From: Bin5 sp022827195
GTDB taxonomy: Bacteria; Chloroflexota; Anaerolineae; Caldilineales; Caldilineaceae
Assembly (NCBI GenBank): GCA_965208275.1
Contig: OZ242331.1
Coordinates: 1,674,001 to 1,738,000 of the forward strand
Direction of reading: 5' to 3'
Length of the DNA: 64,000 bases
Shown: piece after piece, positions 54,037 to 62,852 of the stretch
How the letters are laid out: the number at the start of each line of letters is the position of its first letter
Position numbering within the stretch: the first letter of the stretch is position 1
Notes under the pieces: model-generated
The model's database searches: none
What the model saw: the letters and a program-made list of their open reading frames with translations, nothing else
Told to the model about the DNA's origin: nothing
Made by a program: the position numbers and the translations under genes

Positions 54037-55437
54037 ATGACAAAGATTACCTTCATCGGCGCCGGCAGCTTTGGCTTTACCCGCAAACTGGTCAAGGATG
54101 TCTTGACCTTCCCGCTACTCGAGGACGCTACCATCTGCCTGATGGACATCGACCCGGCAAAGCTCGACTACATCGAGCAGGCGGTGCGGCGCATCATACG
54201 CGAAGGCGGCTATCCCGCAGCCGTCGAGACCACGCTCAGTCGCGAGGAGGCGCTGGATGGCGCCGACTACGTGATCGTCACCATTCTTGTCGGCCGGACC
54301 GACGTGTGGCGCACCGACATCGAGATTCCCAAAGAGTACGGCATCGATACCAACATCGGCGACACGCGCGGCCCCTCCGGCATCTTCCGCGCGATGCGCA
54401 CGGCGCCCGTCATGCTGGACATCGCGCGCGACATGGAAAGGCTTTGCCCCGGCGCGGTGATGCTCAACTACACAAATCCGATGGTAATCAACTGCCGCGC
54501 CATCCAGTCGCAGACCAACATCGTTGCAACCGGCCTCTGCCACAGCGTGCAGGGCACGGCAAATATGCTCGCCCGCTGGATCGGCGCGCCCGACGATGAG
54601 ATCACATTCACCTGCGCCGGCATCAACCACATGGCCTGGTATACCGAGTTCAACTGGAACGGCGAGGACGCCTATCCGCTTATCCGCCAGGCCATTACAG
54701 AGAGGCCCGAAGTCTACAACGAGGAGCAGGTCCGCAATGAGATGTACTTGCACCTCGACTACTATCCGACCGAGTCGAGCGGCCACCATTCGGAGTACAA
54801 TCCCTGGTTCCGCAAACGGCCGGACCTGATCGAGAAGTATTGCACGCACGGCACCGGCTGGAATCCCGGAGAGTACGCCTACGTCCTCAAGCACTACTCG
54901 GGGCGGGAGGAGACCTGGCGCGAGCAGATCATCGAATGGCTGGACAACCCTGCGCCGCTCGACCTGTCGCGCGGCTACGAGTATGCGGCCTACATCATCA
55001 ATGCGCTGGAGGGTGGCGAGCCGTTCCAATTCAACGGCAACGTACCGAACGGCTCCGGTGAAACGCCCCTTGTGGACAATCTGCCGGTCGGAGCCTGCGT
55101 GGAGATTCCCGTCTGGGCAAGCAAGAACGGGCTGGAAAGCGTACGTGTCGGCCCGCTTCCGTCCTCTGTGGCCATGTTAACCGGGCTGAGCGCACAGATA
55201 GAGGAGATGTCGATCGAGGGCATCCTGGAGGGGGACCCGCGCAAGATTTTCCAGGCGATCCTGCACGATCCATTGACGACGGCAGTGCTGACGATGGCCG
55301 AGATACGCGACATGGTCAACCAGATGTTCCAGGCCAACATCGAGCATCTGCCGACCTTTTCCACCTACGAGGTCGAGGGCGACCGGCCCATGCGCCTGCT
55401 GCCCGAGGCGCGGGCCGAGCCGGCCATGGCCGACTGA
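54037..55437 (+). CDS. Glycoside hydrolase family 4 (alpha-glucosidase/alpha-galactosidase type)
   Basis: NAD+- and Mn2+-dependent glycosidase of 466 residues. The Rossmann start is KITFIGAGSFGFTRKLVKDV. The dinucleotide side has DADYVIV as GADYVIVTILVG. NYTNPMVINCRAI and the metal Cys in GLCHSVQGTANML, with GINHMAWYTEFNW, are typical family residues. GH4 cleaves by an oxidation-elimination route, and sugar type (gluco, galacto or glucurono) cannot be assigned. It is followed by a NIPSNAP gene 35 bp later. Confidence 0.92.
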   Translation: MTKITFIGAGSFGFTRKLVKDVLTFPLLEDATICLMDIDPAKLDYIEQAVRRIIREGGYPAAVETTLSREEALDGADYVIVTILVGRTDVWRTDIEIPKEYGIDTNIGDTRGPSGIFRAMRTAPVMLDIARDMERLCPGAVMLNYTNPMVINCRAIQSQTNIVATGLCHSVQGTANMLARWIGAPDDEITFTCAGINHMAWYTEFNWNGEDAYPLIRQAITERPEVYNEEQVRNEMYLHLDYYPTESSGHHSEYNPWFRKRPDLIEKYCTHGTGWNPGEYAYVLKHYSGREETWREQIIEWLDNPAPLDLSRGYEYAAYIINALEGGEPFQFNGNVPNGSGETPLVDNLPVGACVEIPVWASKNGLESVRVGPLPSSVAMLTGLSAQIEEMSIEGILEGDPRKIFQAILHDPLTTAVLTMAEIRDMVNQMFQANIEHLPTFSTYEVEGDRPMRLLPEARAEPAMAD

Positions 55438-55472
55438 ACCAACTCATCAACTGAGAGACAGGAGCGCGTCGT

Positions 55473-55793
55473 ATGTTGTATGAATATCGTATCTACGAGT
55501 GTCGCCCCGGCAAGCGCGCCGAGTGGGTGGACTACATGGAAAGCGTCATCATTCCCTTTCAGGTGTCAAAGGGAATGGTCATTGCCGGCTCGTTCGTTGA
55601 CGAGCAGGATGAGGACCGCTACGTGTGGATGCGCCGTTTCGCCGACGAGGCCGAACGGGAGGCGTTGTACGGGGCTGTGTACGAGTCGAGCGAGTGGATG
55701 GACCGGATCGCGCCCCGCATTCCCGAACTTATCAATCGCGAGACGATTAAGGTGATGCGCCTGGTGCCTACTGCCAAGTCGGTTATGCAGTAG
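55473..55793 (+). CDS. NIPSNAP family protein
   Basis: 106 residues of ferredoxin-like (dimeric alpha/beta barrel) fold. LYEYRIYECRPGKRAEWVDY at the start and YVWMRRFADEAEREALYGAV in the middle are family hallmarks. Bacterial members have no settled function. It is probably co-transcribed with GH4, spaced 35 bp, and has an AGGAG-like site. The gene converges with the transglutaminase gene; an 8-bp hairpin at 55820-55839 lies in the gap. Confidence 0.85.
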   Translation: MLYEYRIYECRPGKRAEWVDYMESVIIPFQVSKGMVIAGSFVDEQDEDRYVWMRRFADEAEREALYGAVYESSEWMDRIAPRIPELINRETIKVMRLVPTAKSVMQ

Positions 55794-55848
55794 CCGAGGT
55801 GCTTGTGTGAGGTGTCAGCCCGCGGGTCTGAACTCGCGGCCTGCCATC

Positions 55849-56826
55849 TTACTGCTGTTGTTGCTGCTGCTGGTCAGCGCGCTGCTTTTCCTCGGAGACC
55901 AGCTGCTCTACGTGCTCCCTCGGCGTCCAGTGTCCGTTATCGAGCAGGTCGGTCGGTATCTCCTCGTCTTCGGTCTCGGAGATGTGGACGCCGACGGTCA
56001 GCTCGCTCTTGACATTCCCCTTGTAGACGCCTCTGGTCGGTGGCACGTCGGCGTAATCCCTTCCTATCGCGATGCGGACATGCTTGTCCTCCACACGCGA
56101 ATTGTTGGTGGGGTCCAGCCCGATCCAGCCGACGGAAGGCAGAAACGCCTCAACCCAGGCATGAGAGGCGCTCGACAGGTCCTGCTCCTTCTTTTTCTCC
56201 GGTTCCTGGAAAACGTATCCGCTGATGTAGCGGGCCGGTATTCCCTGCTGCCGCAGGAGCGCGGTCATCACGTGGGTAAAGTCCTGGCAGACGCCGCGGC
56301 GGTTTTCCAGCGCGGTGTCGATCGGTGAATCGACCGCGGTGCTCATCGGCGTATACTCGAAGGCGTCGTGAACGTTTTCATTCAGTTGCAGGATGGCGGT
56401 CAGCGGGTCCTGGTCGCGGCCAAAACCAATCTCCTCTGAGAACGCCGCGAGGAGGGATGTCGGGCGTGCGTAGTGGCTCGGCGCCAGCCAGTCCCACATC
56501 CGCTCTGTGGCTGCCGTCTCATTCAGGGCATCCCATTCCGACCCGGCCAATGCGTCAGGCAAGGGGGGACCTTCCTGTACCATGACAAGGCTTTGTGCAC
56601 GCAGGATCAGCTCGGCGTGGCTCCTGGGAATGTCGAAATAGTGGATCACATTCTGCACGCAGTCGTCGGTTGTCAGAACCTGGGCGTGCGGGCTGACCGC
56701 CAACTGAAAGTTTAGGCAGCGCTGCTGCCGGTCGGTGCGGGGCTGCATCCGCACCTCCATCGTGCTCTCGCTGACCGCAGCTTCATAACGGTAGCGCGTG
56801 TGGTGGTGAATTGTGTAGTAGTTCAT
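55849..56826 (-). CDS. Transglutaminase-like protein, bacterial type
   Basis: 325 residues. The N-terminal beta domain (YYTIHHHTRYRYEAAVSEST) is followed by the papain-like fold. Catalytic positions are Cys in NRRGVCQDFTHVMTALL, His in SSASHAWVEAFL and Asp in WIGLDPTNN. The C-terminus ends in a run of seven glutamines from CAG/CAA codons, which is rare in bacteria. It is the last gene of a three-gene set with alpha-E and ATP-grasp proteins, a combination found in many bacteria and thought to make or modify peptides. Confidence 0.88.
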   Translation of the reverse strand: MNYYTIHHHTRYRYEAAVSESTMEVRMQPRTDRQQRCLNFQLAVSPHAQVLTTDDCVQNVIHYFDIPRSHAELILRAQSLVMVQEGPPLPDALAGSEWDALNETAATERMWDWLAPSHYARPTSLLAAFSEEIGFGRDQDPLTAILQLNENVHDAFEYTPMSTAVDSPIDTALENRRGVCQDFTHVMTALLRQQGIPARYISGYVFQEPEKKKEQDLSSASHAWVEAFLPSVGWIGLDPTNNSRVEDKHVRIAIGRDYADVPPTRGVYKGNVKSELTVGVHISETEDEEIPTDLLDNGHWTPREHVEQLVSEEKQRADQQQQQQQ

Positions 56827-56850
56827 CGCTCCAGGTATTCTTGGGGGCTG

Positions 56851-57834
56851 TCAGGCAAACGCCTCTTCGGCCGGATAGTTGATGTATGTATCGTAGAGGG
56901 CGTCGTGGATCTGGTCGCATGCGCTCAACACCTCTCCCAGAAACGCAGCCGGACCCACTTCGATCACATCTTCGAGCTGGCTGTATTGCAGATGGGCCTG
57001 CAGCTTGCCCGCCATCCGGTTGAGGTCGGCGGCAAGGCGCGTCTCGGTGGCTGCGGCCAACTGTTCAAGCTGTTGCGAAATCTGAGTCACATTGAATCTG
57101 ACCGAATTGGGCAGATCGGGGCTCAGAAGCAGGAATGAAGTCACCTGGCTGATTTCAGGGCGTGGGTCGTAGACGCGGCAGTAGGGTTCAAAGGAGTTGC
57201 ATGCGCGCAGGACGCCGATCCCGCTGAGCGGGTCCTCCGTGGCCAGTCTCTTGCCACCGTCGACGCCGAAGTATCGAAAGTGGGCGTCCATGAGGCTGCA
57301 AACCGCCTGTACCCGCTCCAGGTGCGAGCCGACCTGAATGAAGTGCCAGCCCTCATCGTGCAGAAGCGAAGAGACGGCGAGACCCTGGAAAAGAGAGACG
57401 CTGCTTTCGAGCTCGCGAAAGAAGTTGTCGCGTTCGTCGTGCCAGTTGTGATGCCCCTGCCACGAATGCAACCGCAAATAGAGCCGATTCATGTGCTCCC
57501 AAACCTGGCTGCTCAGTTGGGAGCGCACGAAGCGGGCATTCTGCCGGGCCAAGCTGATGCAACCGGAGATGGAATGTGGATTGTCGCCATTGAAGGTGAG
57601 ATCATGGGCCATTTTCAGGGCGGCCTCGCCGTCCACATACCCTTTCTCGGTCAACGGCGCGGGCTGTCGCAGGGCGGTGAAGAACTGCTGCCAGCCCTTG
57701 TCGTTCCCGGCCTGTCTCGGCCGCGCCTGCCCGACCATAAAGTTGAGCCGGACCCTCAGGAGCCGGACCGTGTGTTCGGCCCGCTCCATATAGCGTCCGA
57801 GCCAGTACAGACTGTCAGCTGATCGTGAAAGCAT
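56851..57834 (-). CDS. Alpha-E (DUF403) domain protein
   Basis: 327-residue helical protein. The N-terminal MLSRSADSLYWLGRYMERAE and LARQNARFVRSQLSSQVWEH are the DUF403/alpha-E signature. FLLLSPDLPNSVRFNVTQIS near the middle is also typical. Alpha-E proteins sit beside a circularly permuted ATP-grasp enzyme and a transglutaminase-like protein, as here. The biochemical role is not established. It follows the ATP-grasp gene by 25 bp. Confidence 0.9.
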   Translation of the reverse strand: MLSRSADSLYWLGRYMERAEHTVRLLRVRLNFMVGQARPRQAGNDKGWQQFFTALRQPAPLTEKGYVDGEAALKMAHDLTFNGDNPHSISGCISLARQNARFVRSQLSSQVWEHMNRLYLRLHSWQGHHNWHDERDNFFRELESSVSLFQGLAVSSLLHDEGWHFIQVGSHLERVQAVCSLMDAHFRYFGVDGGKRLATEDPLSGIGVLRACNSFEPYCRVYDPRPEISQVTSFLLLSPDLPNSVRFNVTQISQQLEQLAAATETRLAADLNRMAGKLQAHLQYSQLEDVIEVGPAAFLGEVLSACDQIHDALYDTYINYPAEEAFA

Positions 57835-57859
57835 GGGCTAAGATTCTCGCTCCTGTCTC

Positions 57860-59344
57860 TCAGTCATTCTCGAGTACCCAGGTGTCCTTGCTGCCGCCGC
57901 CCTGGGACGAGTTGACGACAAGCGACCCTTCGCGCAGCGCGACGCGCGTCAGGCCGCCGGGGACTATGACCGTATCGTCGGGCGAACCGCCGTACAAAAT
58001 GAACGGGCGCAGGTCGACGTGGCGGGAGACGACGTTGCCGTCAATGTAGCAGGGCGCGCGGGAAAGGCGCAGCGTTGGCTGTGCGATGTAGTTGCGCGGG
58101 TCGGCCTGAATCTGCCGGCGGAATTTCTCTCTTTCATCCTTCGTGCTGAAGGGTCCGATGAGCATGCCATAGCCGCCAGACTCGCCGACCGCCTTTACCA
58201 CCAGCTTGTCCAGGTTTTCGAGGACGTGCGCCCGTTCGTCCTCGCGCGAACACAGATAGGTCTCGACATTCTGGAGAATCGGCTCCTCGCCCAGGTAATA
58301 TCGGATCATCTCGGGTACGAATGCGTAGACGGCCTTGTCGTCGGCGATTCCAGTACCCATGGCGTTGGCAAGCGTTACGTTGCCCGCGCGATAGGCATTG
58401 AAGAGGCCAGGAATGCCTAGCACCGAGTCGGTGCGGAAGTGTAGCGGGTCGGTATACTCATCGTCGACGCGGCGGTAGATGACGTCAACGCGTTGCAGAC
58501 CGCCGGTCGTGCGCATGTAGACGAAACCGTCGCGGATCAGCAGGTCGGCGCCTTCCACAAGCTCGATTCCCATCATGCGCGCCAGGAATGTGTGTTCAAA
58601 GTAGGCGGAGTTAAAGATGCCGGGCGTCAGCAGCACGACGGTCGCGTCGCGCCCCTTGGGCGTCAGCGCCTGGAGCCGTTCCAGAAGCGCCTGCCCGTAG
58701 TGGGCGATCGATCGGATTCCGTAGCCGCCGAACATACCCGGGAAGACCTGTGTCATCACCTCCCGGTTGGCGAGCATATAGGAGACGCCGCTGGGAACGC
58801 GCAGGTTGTCCTCCAGCACGGCGAATTCTCCGCCGGGCAGGCGGACAAGGTCGGTGCCGACGATTGTGGTGTAGACGTCGTTGGCGACGTGGAGCCCGCG
58901 CATCTCCCGCTGGTAGTTCTGGCAACTGTATACCAGATCGAACGGAATGACCCCCTCCTGCAATATGCGGCCCTCATGGTAGACATCGCGCAGGTAAAGA
59001 TTGATGGCGTGAATCCGCTGAATCAGGCCGCGCTCAATCGTGTCCCACTCCTGGGCGCTGATGATGCGGGGTAGAATGTCATAAGGGAAGATCCGCTCGA
59101 TGGTCGATTCTTCGCCGTAGACGGTGAAGGTGATGCCCCGGTTCAAAAAGGTCAGGTCGGCTGCTTGCTGACGCTGCGTCAGCTCGTTTGCCTGCAACTC
59201 AAGGATACTCTGCAGCAGTTTTCGGTAGGCGTCGCGTGGCCTCCCGTTCATTTGGAACATCTCATCAAAGTAGTCGGTGTCCAGGGCATAGCTGCTGAAC
59301 AGTGCCAGACCAGGGGGTATTTCAGTTTCCTTTTGCGTTGCCAC
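57860..59344 (-). CDS. Circularly permuted type 2 ATP-grasp protein
   Basis: 494 residues; the DUF404/DUF407 pair that makes a permuted ATP-grasp fold. FDEMFQMNGRPRDAYRKLLQ and LTFLNRGITFTVYGEESTIE mark the first half. LEDNLRVPSGVSYMLANREV, VYRRVDDEYTDPLHF and GESGGYGMLIGPFSTKDERE mark the nucleotide-binding part. Such enzymes probably form carboxylate-amine bonds. It starts the minus-strand trio, reading away from the 1.5-kb gap. Confidence 0.9.
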   Translation of the reverse strand: MATQKETEIPPGLALFSSYALDTDYFDEMFQMNGRPRDAYRKLLQSILELQANELTQRQQAADLTFLNRGITFTVYGEESTIERIFPYDILPRIISAQEWDTIERGLIQRIHAINLYLRDVYHEGRILQEGVIPFDLVYSCQNYQREMRGLHVANDVYTTIVGTDLVRLPGGEFAVLEDNLRVPSGVSYMLANREVMTQVFPGMFGGYGIRSIAHYGQALLERLQALTPKGRDATVVLLTPGIFNSAYFEHTFLARMMGIELVEGADLLIRDGFVYMRTTGGLQRVDVIYRRVDDEYTDPLHFRTDSVLGIPGLFNAYRAGNVTLANAMGTGIADDKAVYAFVPEMIRYYLGEEPILQNVETYLCSREDERAHVLENLDKLVVKAVGESGGYGMLIGPFSTKDEREKFRRQIQADPRNYIAQPTLRLSRAPCYIDGNVVSRHVDLRPFILYGGSPDDTVIVPGGLTRVALREGSLVVNSSQGGGSKDTWVLEND

Positions 59345-60049
59345 GCTGATACCTGCCAGTCCTTGTGAAGCCTTCTGGATTGCTGCCGAATACGCGGGGG
59401 GTGGCCTATCTGAACGAATTCACAATTTGTAGCCGTGGTTTGGCAGCGCCGCGCTGATGTAGGCTTACCTCAAAGGAAGGGGGGCCTGTTCGATTGACGA
59501 GCGCAGCGTCGTTCGCAATTCTATACCAGAATCGGGAGACTGAAAAGTGCCATAATTAATCCTACTTGCGAATGGATCCCTATTCCTAACATGGTCCGGT
59601 TCGGCAATTGTTGTCTACACGATTCTCCCTCTTCTTTGAGCAGCGCTGTTGCAGGGGGAGTGGCAGGTGCACTCCCATACAGGGTTTAGCGTTGTTGGGC
59701 AGTGTTCTGCTCCGCCTTCGCTGGGCAGTCGGGCGCGGGGAGCGATCATCGCCTGGGGGCCAATGCGGGACCAGTCGGTACCCGTCCGTTCCATGCCCGG
59801 CGGAACGCGGATTCCGGCCGGGGATAGGTGGGCGGCGGATATGCGGCCTGCGGCCTTTTGAACGAGCTGAGCACCTCGTCGCGGGCCACATTGCCTGCGC
59901 GTGCCGAATTCAGGGTCGAATTCAGAAGGGGCGACGGTCGCCATTGCTGTAGCGATGCGCAGGTGTGCAAAAAGGCGTCCGATTCTGTCCAGTAGTGACC
60001 CAAATGGGTCCGGTTGTGACGCAAACCGGCTGCAAATACTTCGGAAATC

Positions 60050-60082
60050 GGGTATCGGCCGGGTATCGATAGGGTATCGAAG
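60050..60082. repeat. Three tandem 11-bp units, GGGTATCG core
   Basis: GGGTATCGGCC, GGGTATCGATA and GGGTATCGAAG follow without spacing. The first eight bases are identical in each unit, and the 11-bp period is one DNA turn. Confidence 0.8.
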
Positions 60083-60584
60083 TGGTTGCTGTGGCCAGAT
60101 GGGCCCAAATCTGAGAGTTTTTTCTCTATACCTCGTGACAGGATTTCGGCTTGGAGTCTCGTAGCAGGATACGGTCGCGGTCAGTTTCCGGCCTATTTCG
60201 GACAGAATGTGCGCAAAAGATGGCATTTTGGTACAGGAAGTGCGCAATCCAGTGACAGTTGCATTCTTTTCGTGACAGGATACAGAGCCGGGTGCCGGAT
60301 GCGCCGGCAGGGGCTTCATGGAGCGTTTCGTGTCGCTGCGCGTGGACTGCGCGAAGGACGGCAAGTATGCGCATTGCCGGTAGTTACCGACAGGGCCCGG
60401 AGCGATGTCCGCTGGGGGTAGAATCCTAGCTTTCAGTGCAGAGCCGGTCGACATGGCGGGCGGGAGCGTGTGTGGAGGCAGCGTGTTCGGGTCGAGCGCG
60501 GATGTGTTCGGGCTCGACCTCGCAGTATAGCACGTTTCGGAAACTCTTGCAGGGAACGGCGGGACCGGCTTTCGGCAATGCAAT

Positions 60585-60640
60585 GGGTAGTGGATAGTGG
60601 GTAGTGGATAGTGGGTAGTGGATAGTGGGTAGGGGATAGT
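60585..60640. repeat. Four tandem 14-bp units
   Basis: GGGTAGTGGATAGT is repeated four times, the last copy with one change (GGGTAGGGGATAGT). A decayed fifth unit, GGCCAGTGGTCGGG, follows. Each unit is itself two near-identical heptamers (GGGTAGT, GGATAGT). Confidence 0.9.
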
Positions 60641-60857
60641 GGCCAGTGGTCGGGCGTCAGCGTCCGGGAACTAGGGGACCGGGTATGGCTCCGTTTCTGC
60701 CCGAGGTATGGGAATCGGCACCTCGGCATCGGACTGCACGCCATGACTCGGGGAACGGGCTTCACTTGACAATGCCGCCCTGCTCGCCTTAACATGAAGC
60801 CAAACTCCCGCTCTATACGACAGCTGACGGCTGCTCTCGAAGCAAAGGAGCCATCGA

Positions 60858-61772
60858 ATGGCCGACCTATCCTTACGCGGTGTTTTCGCCCCGACGCTGA
60901 CACCCGTACAAGCCGACCTCACGATCGATCTGCCAGCGTATATCGAATTCTGCAGGCGCCTGCTTGAAGGGGGCTGCCACGGCCTGGTGCTCTTCGGTAC
61001 CAACAGTGAGGCGACTTCGTTTTGCGCGGCTGAGCGAATGGCTGCGGTTGACGCCGTGATCGAGGCCGGCATCCCGGCCGATCGACTGGTAATCGGGACC
61101 GGAGCAGCAGCCATCACCGAGGCGGTTGCGCTGTCCCGCCACGCGGTGCAGGCCGGTTGTCGCGGAGTCCTGACGTTGCCGCCATTCTACTACCCCAATG
61201 TTTCCGACGAGGGGCTGTTTCGGTCTTTCGCCGCCATTATCGACGGCGTCAACGACGAGCGGCTGCGAATCTACTTCTATCACATTCCGCAGGTCAGCGG
61301 CGTGCCTCTCTCGCCGGCGTTGCTGGCAAGGCTGGCCGAGGCCTATCCGCGCCTCGCGGCCGGTGTGAAGGACAGCTCGGGGGACGTTGATACGCTGCTT
61401 GGCCTGCACTCGGTTGCCAGACAATCCCCGGGTTTCGCCGTCTTCTGCGGCACGGAGGGCCTACTGCTGAAGAATATGCAGGGCGGCGGCGGCGGCTGCA
61501 TCTCGGGCATGGCCAATGTGCTGCCTCATGTGATCCGCGATCTCTACGACAACTGGCAGGCCCCTGACGCCGAAGAACGACAGGACCGCACCAACTGGAT
61601 CCGCAACGCGATTCTCGACTCCGGTCTCAATATGATTGCGGCGCTGAAGGTGATTGTTGCCGACCAGACGGGCCGCCCCGGATGGAGCCGTGTTCGGCCG
61701 CCACTGGTCGACCTGACCGAGGAGGAGCAGGCGCAGCTTCTGGCGAAGCTGTCGCAGCCGGTCGCAGCGTAA
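60858..61772 (+). CDS. Dihydrodipicolinate synthase/N-acetylneuraminate lyase family protein
   Basis: Class I aldolase TIM barrel of 304 residues. The Schiff-base Lys is in LAAGVKDSSGDVDTL, the catalytic Tyr in IYFYHIPQVSG and the GTNSEATS loop takes the place of GTTGE. This group includes 2-keto-3-deoxygluconate and related 2-keto-acid aldolases. It is followed 57 bp later by a mannonate dehydratase homologue whose product would be 2-keto-3-deoxygluconate, so a sugar-acid route is likely (inference). Confidence 0.88.
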   Translation: MADLSLRGVFAPTLTPVQADLTIDLPAYIEFCRRLLEGGCHGLVLFGTNSEATSFCAAERMAAVDAVIEAGIPADRLVIGTGAAAITEAVALSRHAVQAGCRGVLTLPPFYYPNVSDEGLFRSFAAIIDGVNDERLRIYFYHIPQVSGVPLSPALLARLAEAYPRLAAGVKDSSGDVDTLLGLHSVARQSPGFAVFCGTEGLLLKNMQGGGGGCISGMANVLPHVIRDLYDNWQAPDAEERQDRTNWIRNAILDSGLNMIAALKVIVADQTGRPGWSRVRPPLVDLTEEEQAQLLAKLSQPVAA

Positions 61773-61829
61773 CAGCATGTCCGAACGTCAACCCGCCCTG
61801 AACCTCTTTGAGCCACAAGGAGCGCTAAA

Positions 61830-62807
61830 GTGTCGCCGCAAATGCGAATCGGCCTGGGACAGTTCAATGAGCTGACCGACGAAAAGCTGGCCTTCATCAA
61901 GCAGCTTGGCGCCGATGACTTCCTGATGAATACCCCCAGGCTCCCCGGTGACAAGCAGTGGGAGTACGACGACCTGAAGGCAGCCGCTGACCGGGCAAAG
62001 GCGGCCGGCCTGCGATTGATCTGCCTGGAAAACGTGCCCATCTCCTTCTACGACAAGGCGATGCTCGGGTTGCCCGGGCGCGACGAGCAGATTGGGCACA
62101 TGCAGACCACGGTCCGCAACATGGGCAGGGCCGGCATTCCAATCCTCGGCTACCACTGGATGCCCAACTCTGTCTGGCGCACGCAGGAACCGGCCAGGCT
62201 GCGCGGCGGCGCACGCGGCACACGCTTCAACCTCGCCGAACATGACCCGGAAGAACTGACGCATGGCCGGGTCTTCGACCATGAGGAGATGTGGGCAAAC
62301 TACGAATACTACCTGGAGCGGCTGCTGCCGGTTGCCGAGGAGGCCGGCGTAACGCTGGCGCTTCACCCGGACGACCCGCCGGTGGAGTCTCTGGGCGGCG
62401 TGGCGCGCATCTTCCGCAACTTCGAAGGGTTCAAACGCGCGATCGACCGCTTTGACAGCCCCAACCACGGCCTTGATTTCTGCATGGGCTGCTGGTCGGA
62501 GATGAACGGGCACGACTATGTAATCGAGGCCGTGCGCCATTTCGGCGGGCGAGACCGCATCGTCTACGTCCACTTCCGCGATGTGCAGGGGACCGTGCCC
62601 AACTTTCACGAGTGTTTCATCAACGAGGGCAATGTCGATCCGTTCGAGGTGATGGAAACGCTGAAAGAGGTGGGATTCACCGGCTTCATGATCACCGACC
62701 ACGTGCCGCAGATGGTCGAAGACACTGACTGGGGCCACCGCGGCAGGGCTTACGCGATCGGCTACATGACGGCCATGCTCGAAATGGTGAACAGGCTGGC
62801 GGCGTAG
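61830..62807 (+). CDS. Mannonate dehydratase family protein (UxuA-like) 2
   Basis: 325-residue paralogue of the protein at 33624-34667. RIGLGQFNELTDEKLAFIKQ, AMLGLPGRDEQIGHMQTTVR, EEAGVTLALHPDDPPVESLG and DFCMGCWSEMNGHD hold the metal and active-site positions. RIVYVHFRDVQG and FMITDHVPQM complete the barrel. It starts with GTG at 61830, with AAGGAGCG upstream (in-frame ATG at 61842). It sits between the aldolase and nucleoside hydrolase genes. Confidence 0.9.
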   Translation: MSPQMRIGLGQFNELTDEKLAFIKQLGADDFLMNTPRLPGDKQWEYDDLKAAADRAKAAGLRLICLENVPISFYDKAMLGLPGRDEQIGHMQTTVRNMGRAGIPILGYHWMPNSVWRTQEPARLRGGARGTRFNLAEHDPEELTHGRVFDHEEMWANYEYYLERLLPVAEEAGVTLALHPDDPPVESLGGVARIFRNFEGFKRAIDRFDSPNHGLDFCMGCWSEMNGHDYVIEAVRHFGGRDRIVYVHFRDVQGTVPNFHECFINEGNVDPFEVMETLKEVGFTGFMITDHVPQMVEDTDWGHRGRAYAIGYMTAMLEMVNRLAA

Positions 62808-62852
62808 CGTTAAGACAGGACTCTGCCTGTCTCCAGCGTCGAGAACTGACAC

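Larger units (their letters stand above)
59345..60857. other. 1.5-kb non-coding gap with short repeats
   Basis: Long stretch between divergent genes with no convincing gene. Open frames on the minus strand (for example 59615-60583) have Ser/Pro/Thr/Arg-rich, low-complexity products and no ribosome site. It contains tandem repeats at 60050-60082 and 60585-60640, direct repeats of TCGTGACAGGAT at 60134 and 60270, and a CCGGTT/AACCGG hairpin at 60010-60029. No tRNA, known RNA family or mobile-element end was recognised. Confidence 0.55.

Noticed and set aside
55820..55839. Possible terminator between the NIPSNAP and transglutaminase genes
   Set aside because: The 8-bp hairpin has no T-run on either strand, so it was not listed as a terminator.
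59615..60583. 322-residue open frame on the minus strand in the 1.5-kb gap
   Set aside because: Product is Ser/Pro/Thr/Arg-rich without domains, no ribosome site, and it runs through tandem repeats; more likely a chance open frame in GC-rich DNA.
60433..60903. Minus-strand open frame with a THYPLPTIHYPL-type product
   Set aside because: The product is simply the translation of the 14-bp tandem repeat and overlaps the start of the DapA-type gene.
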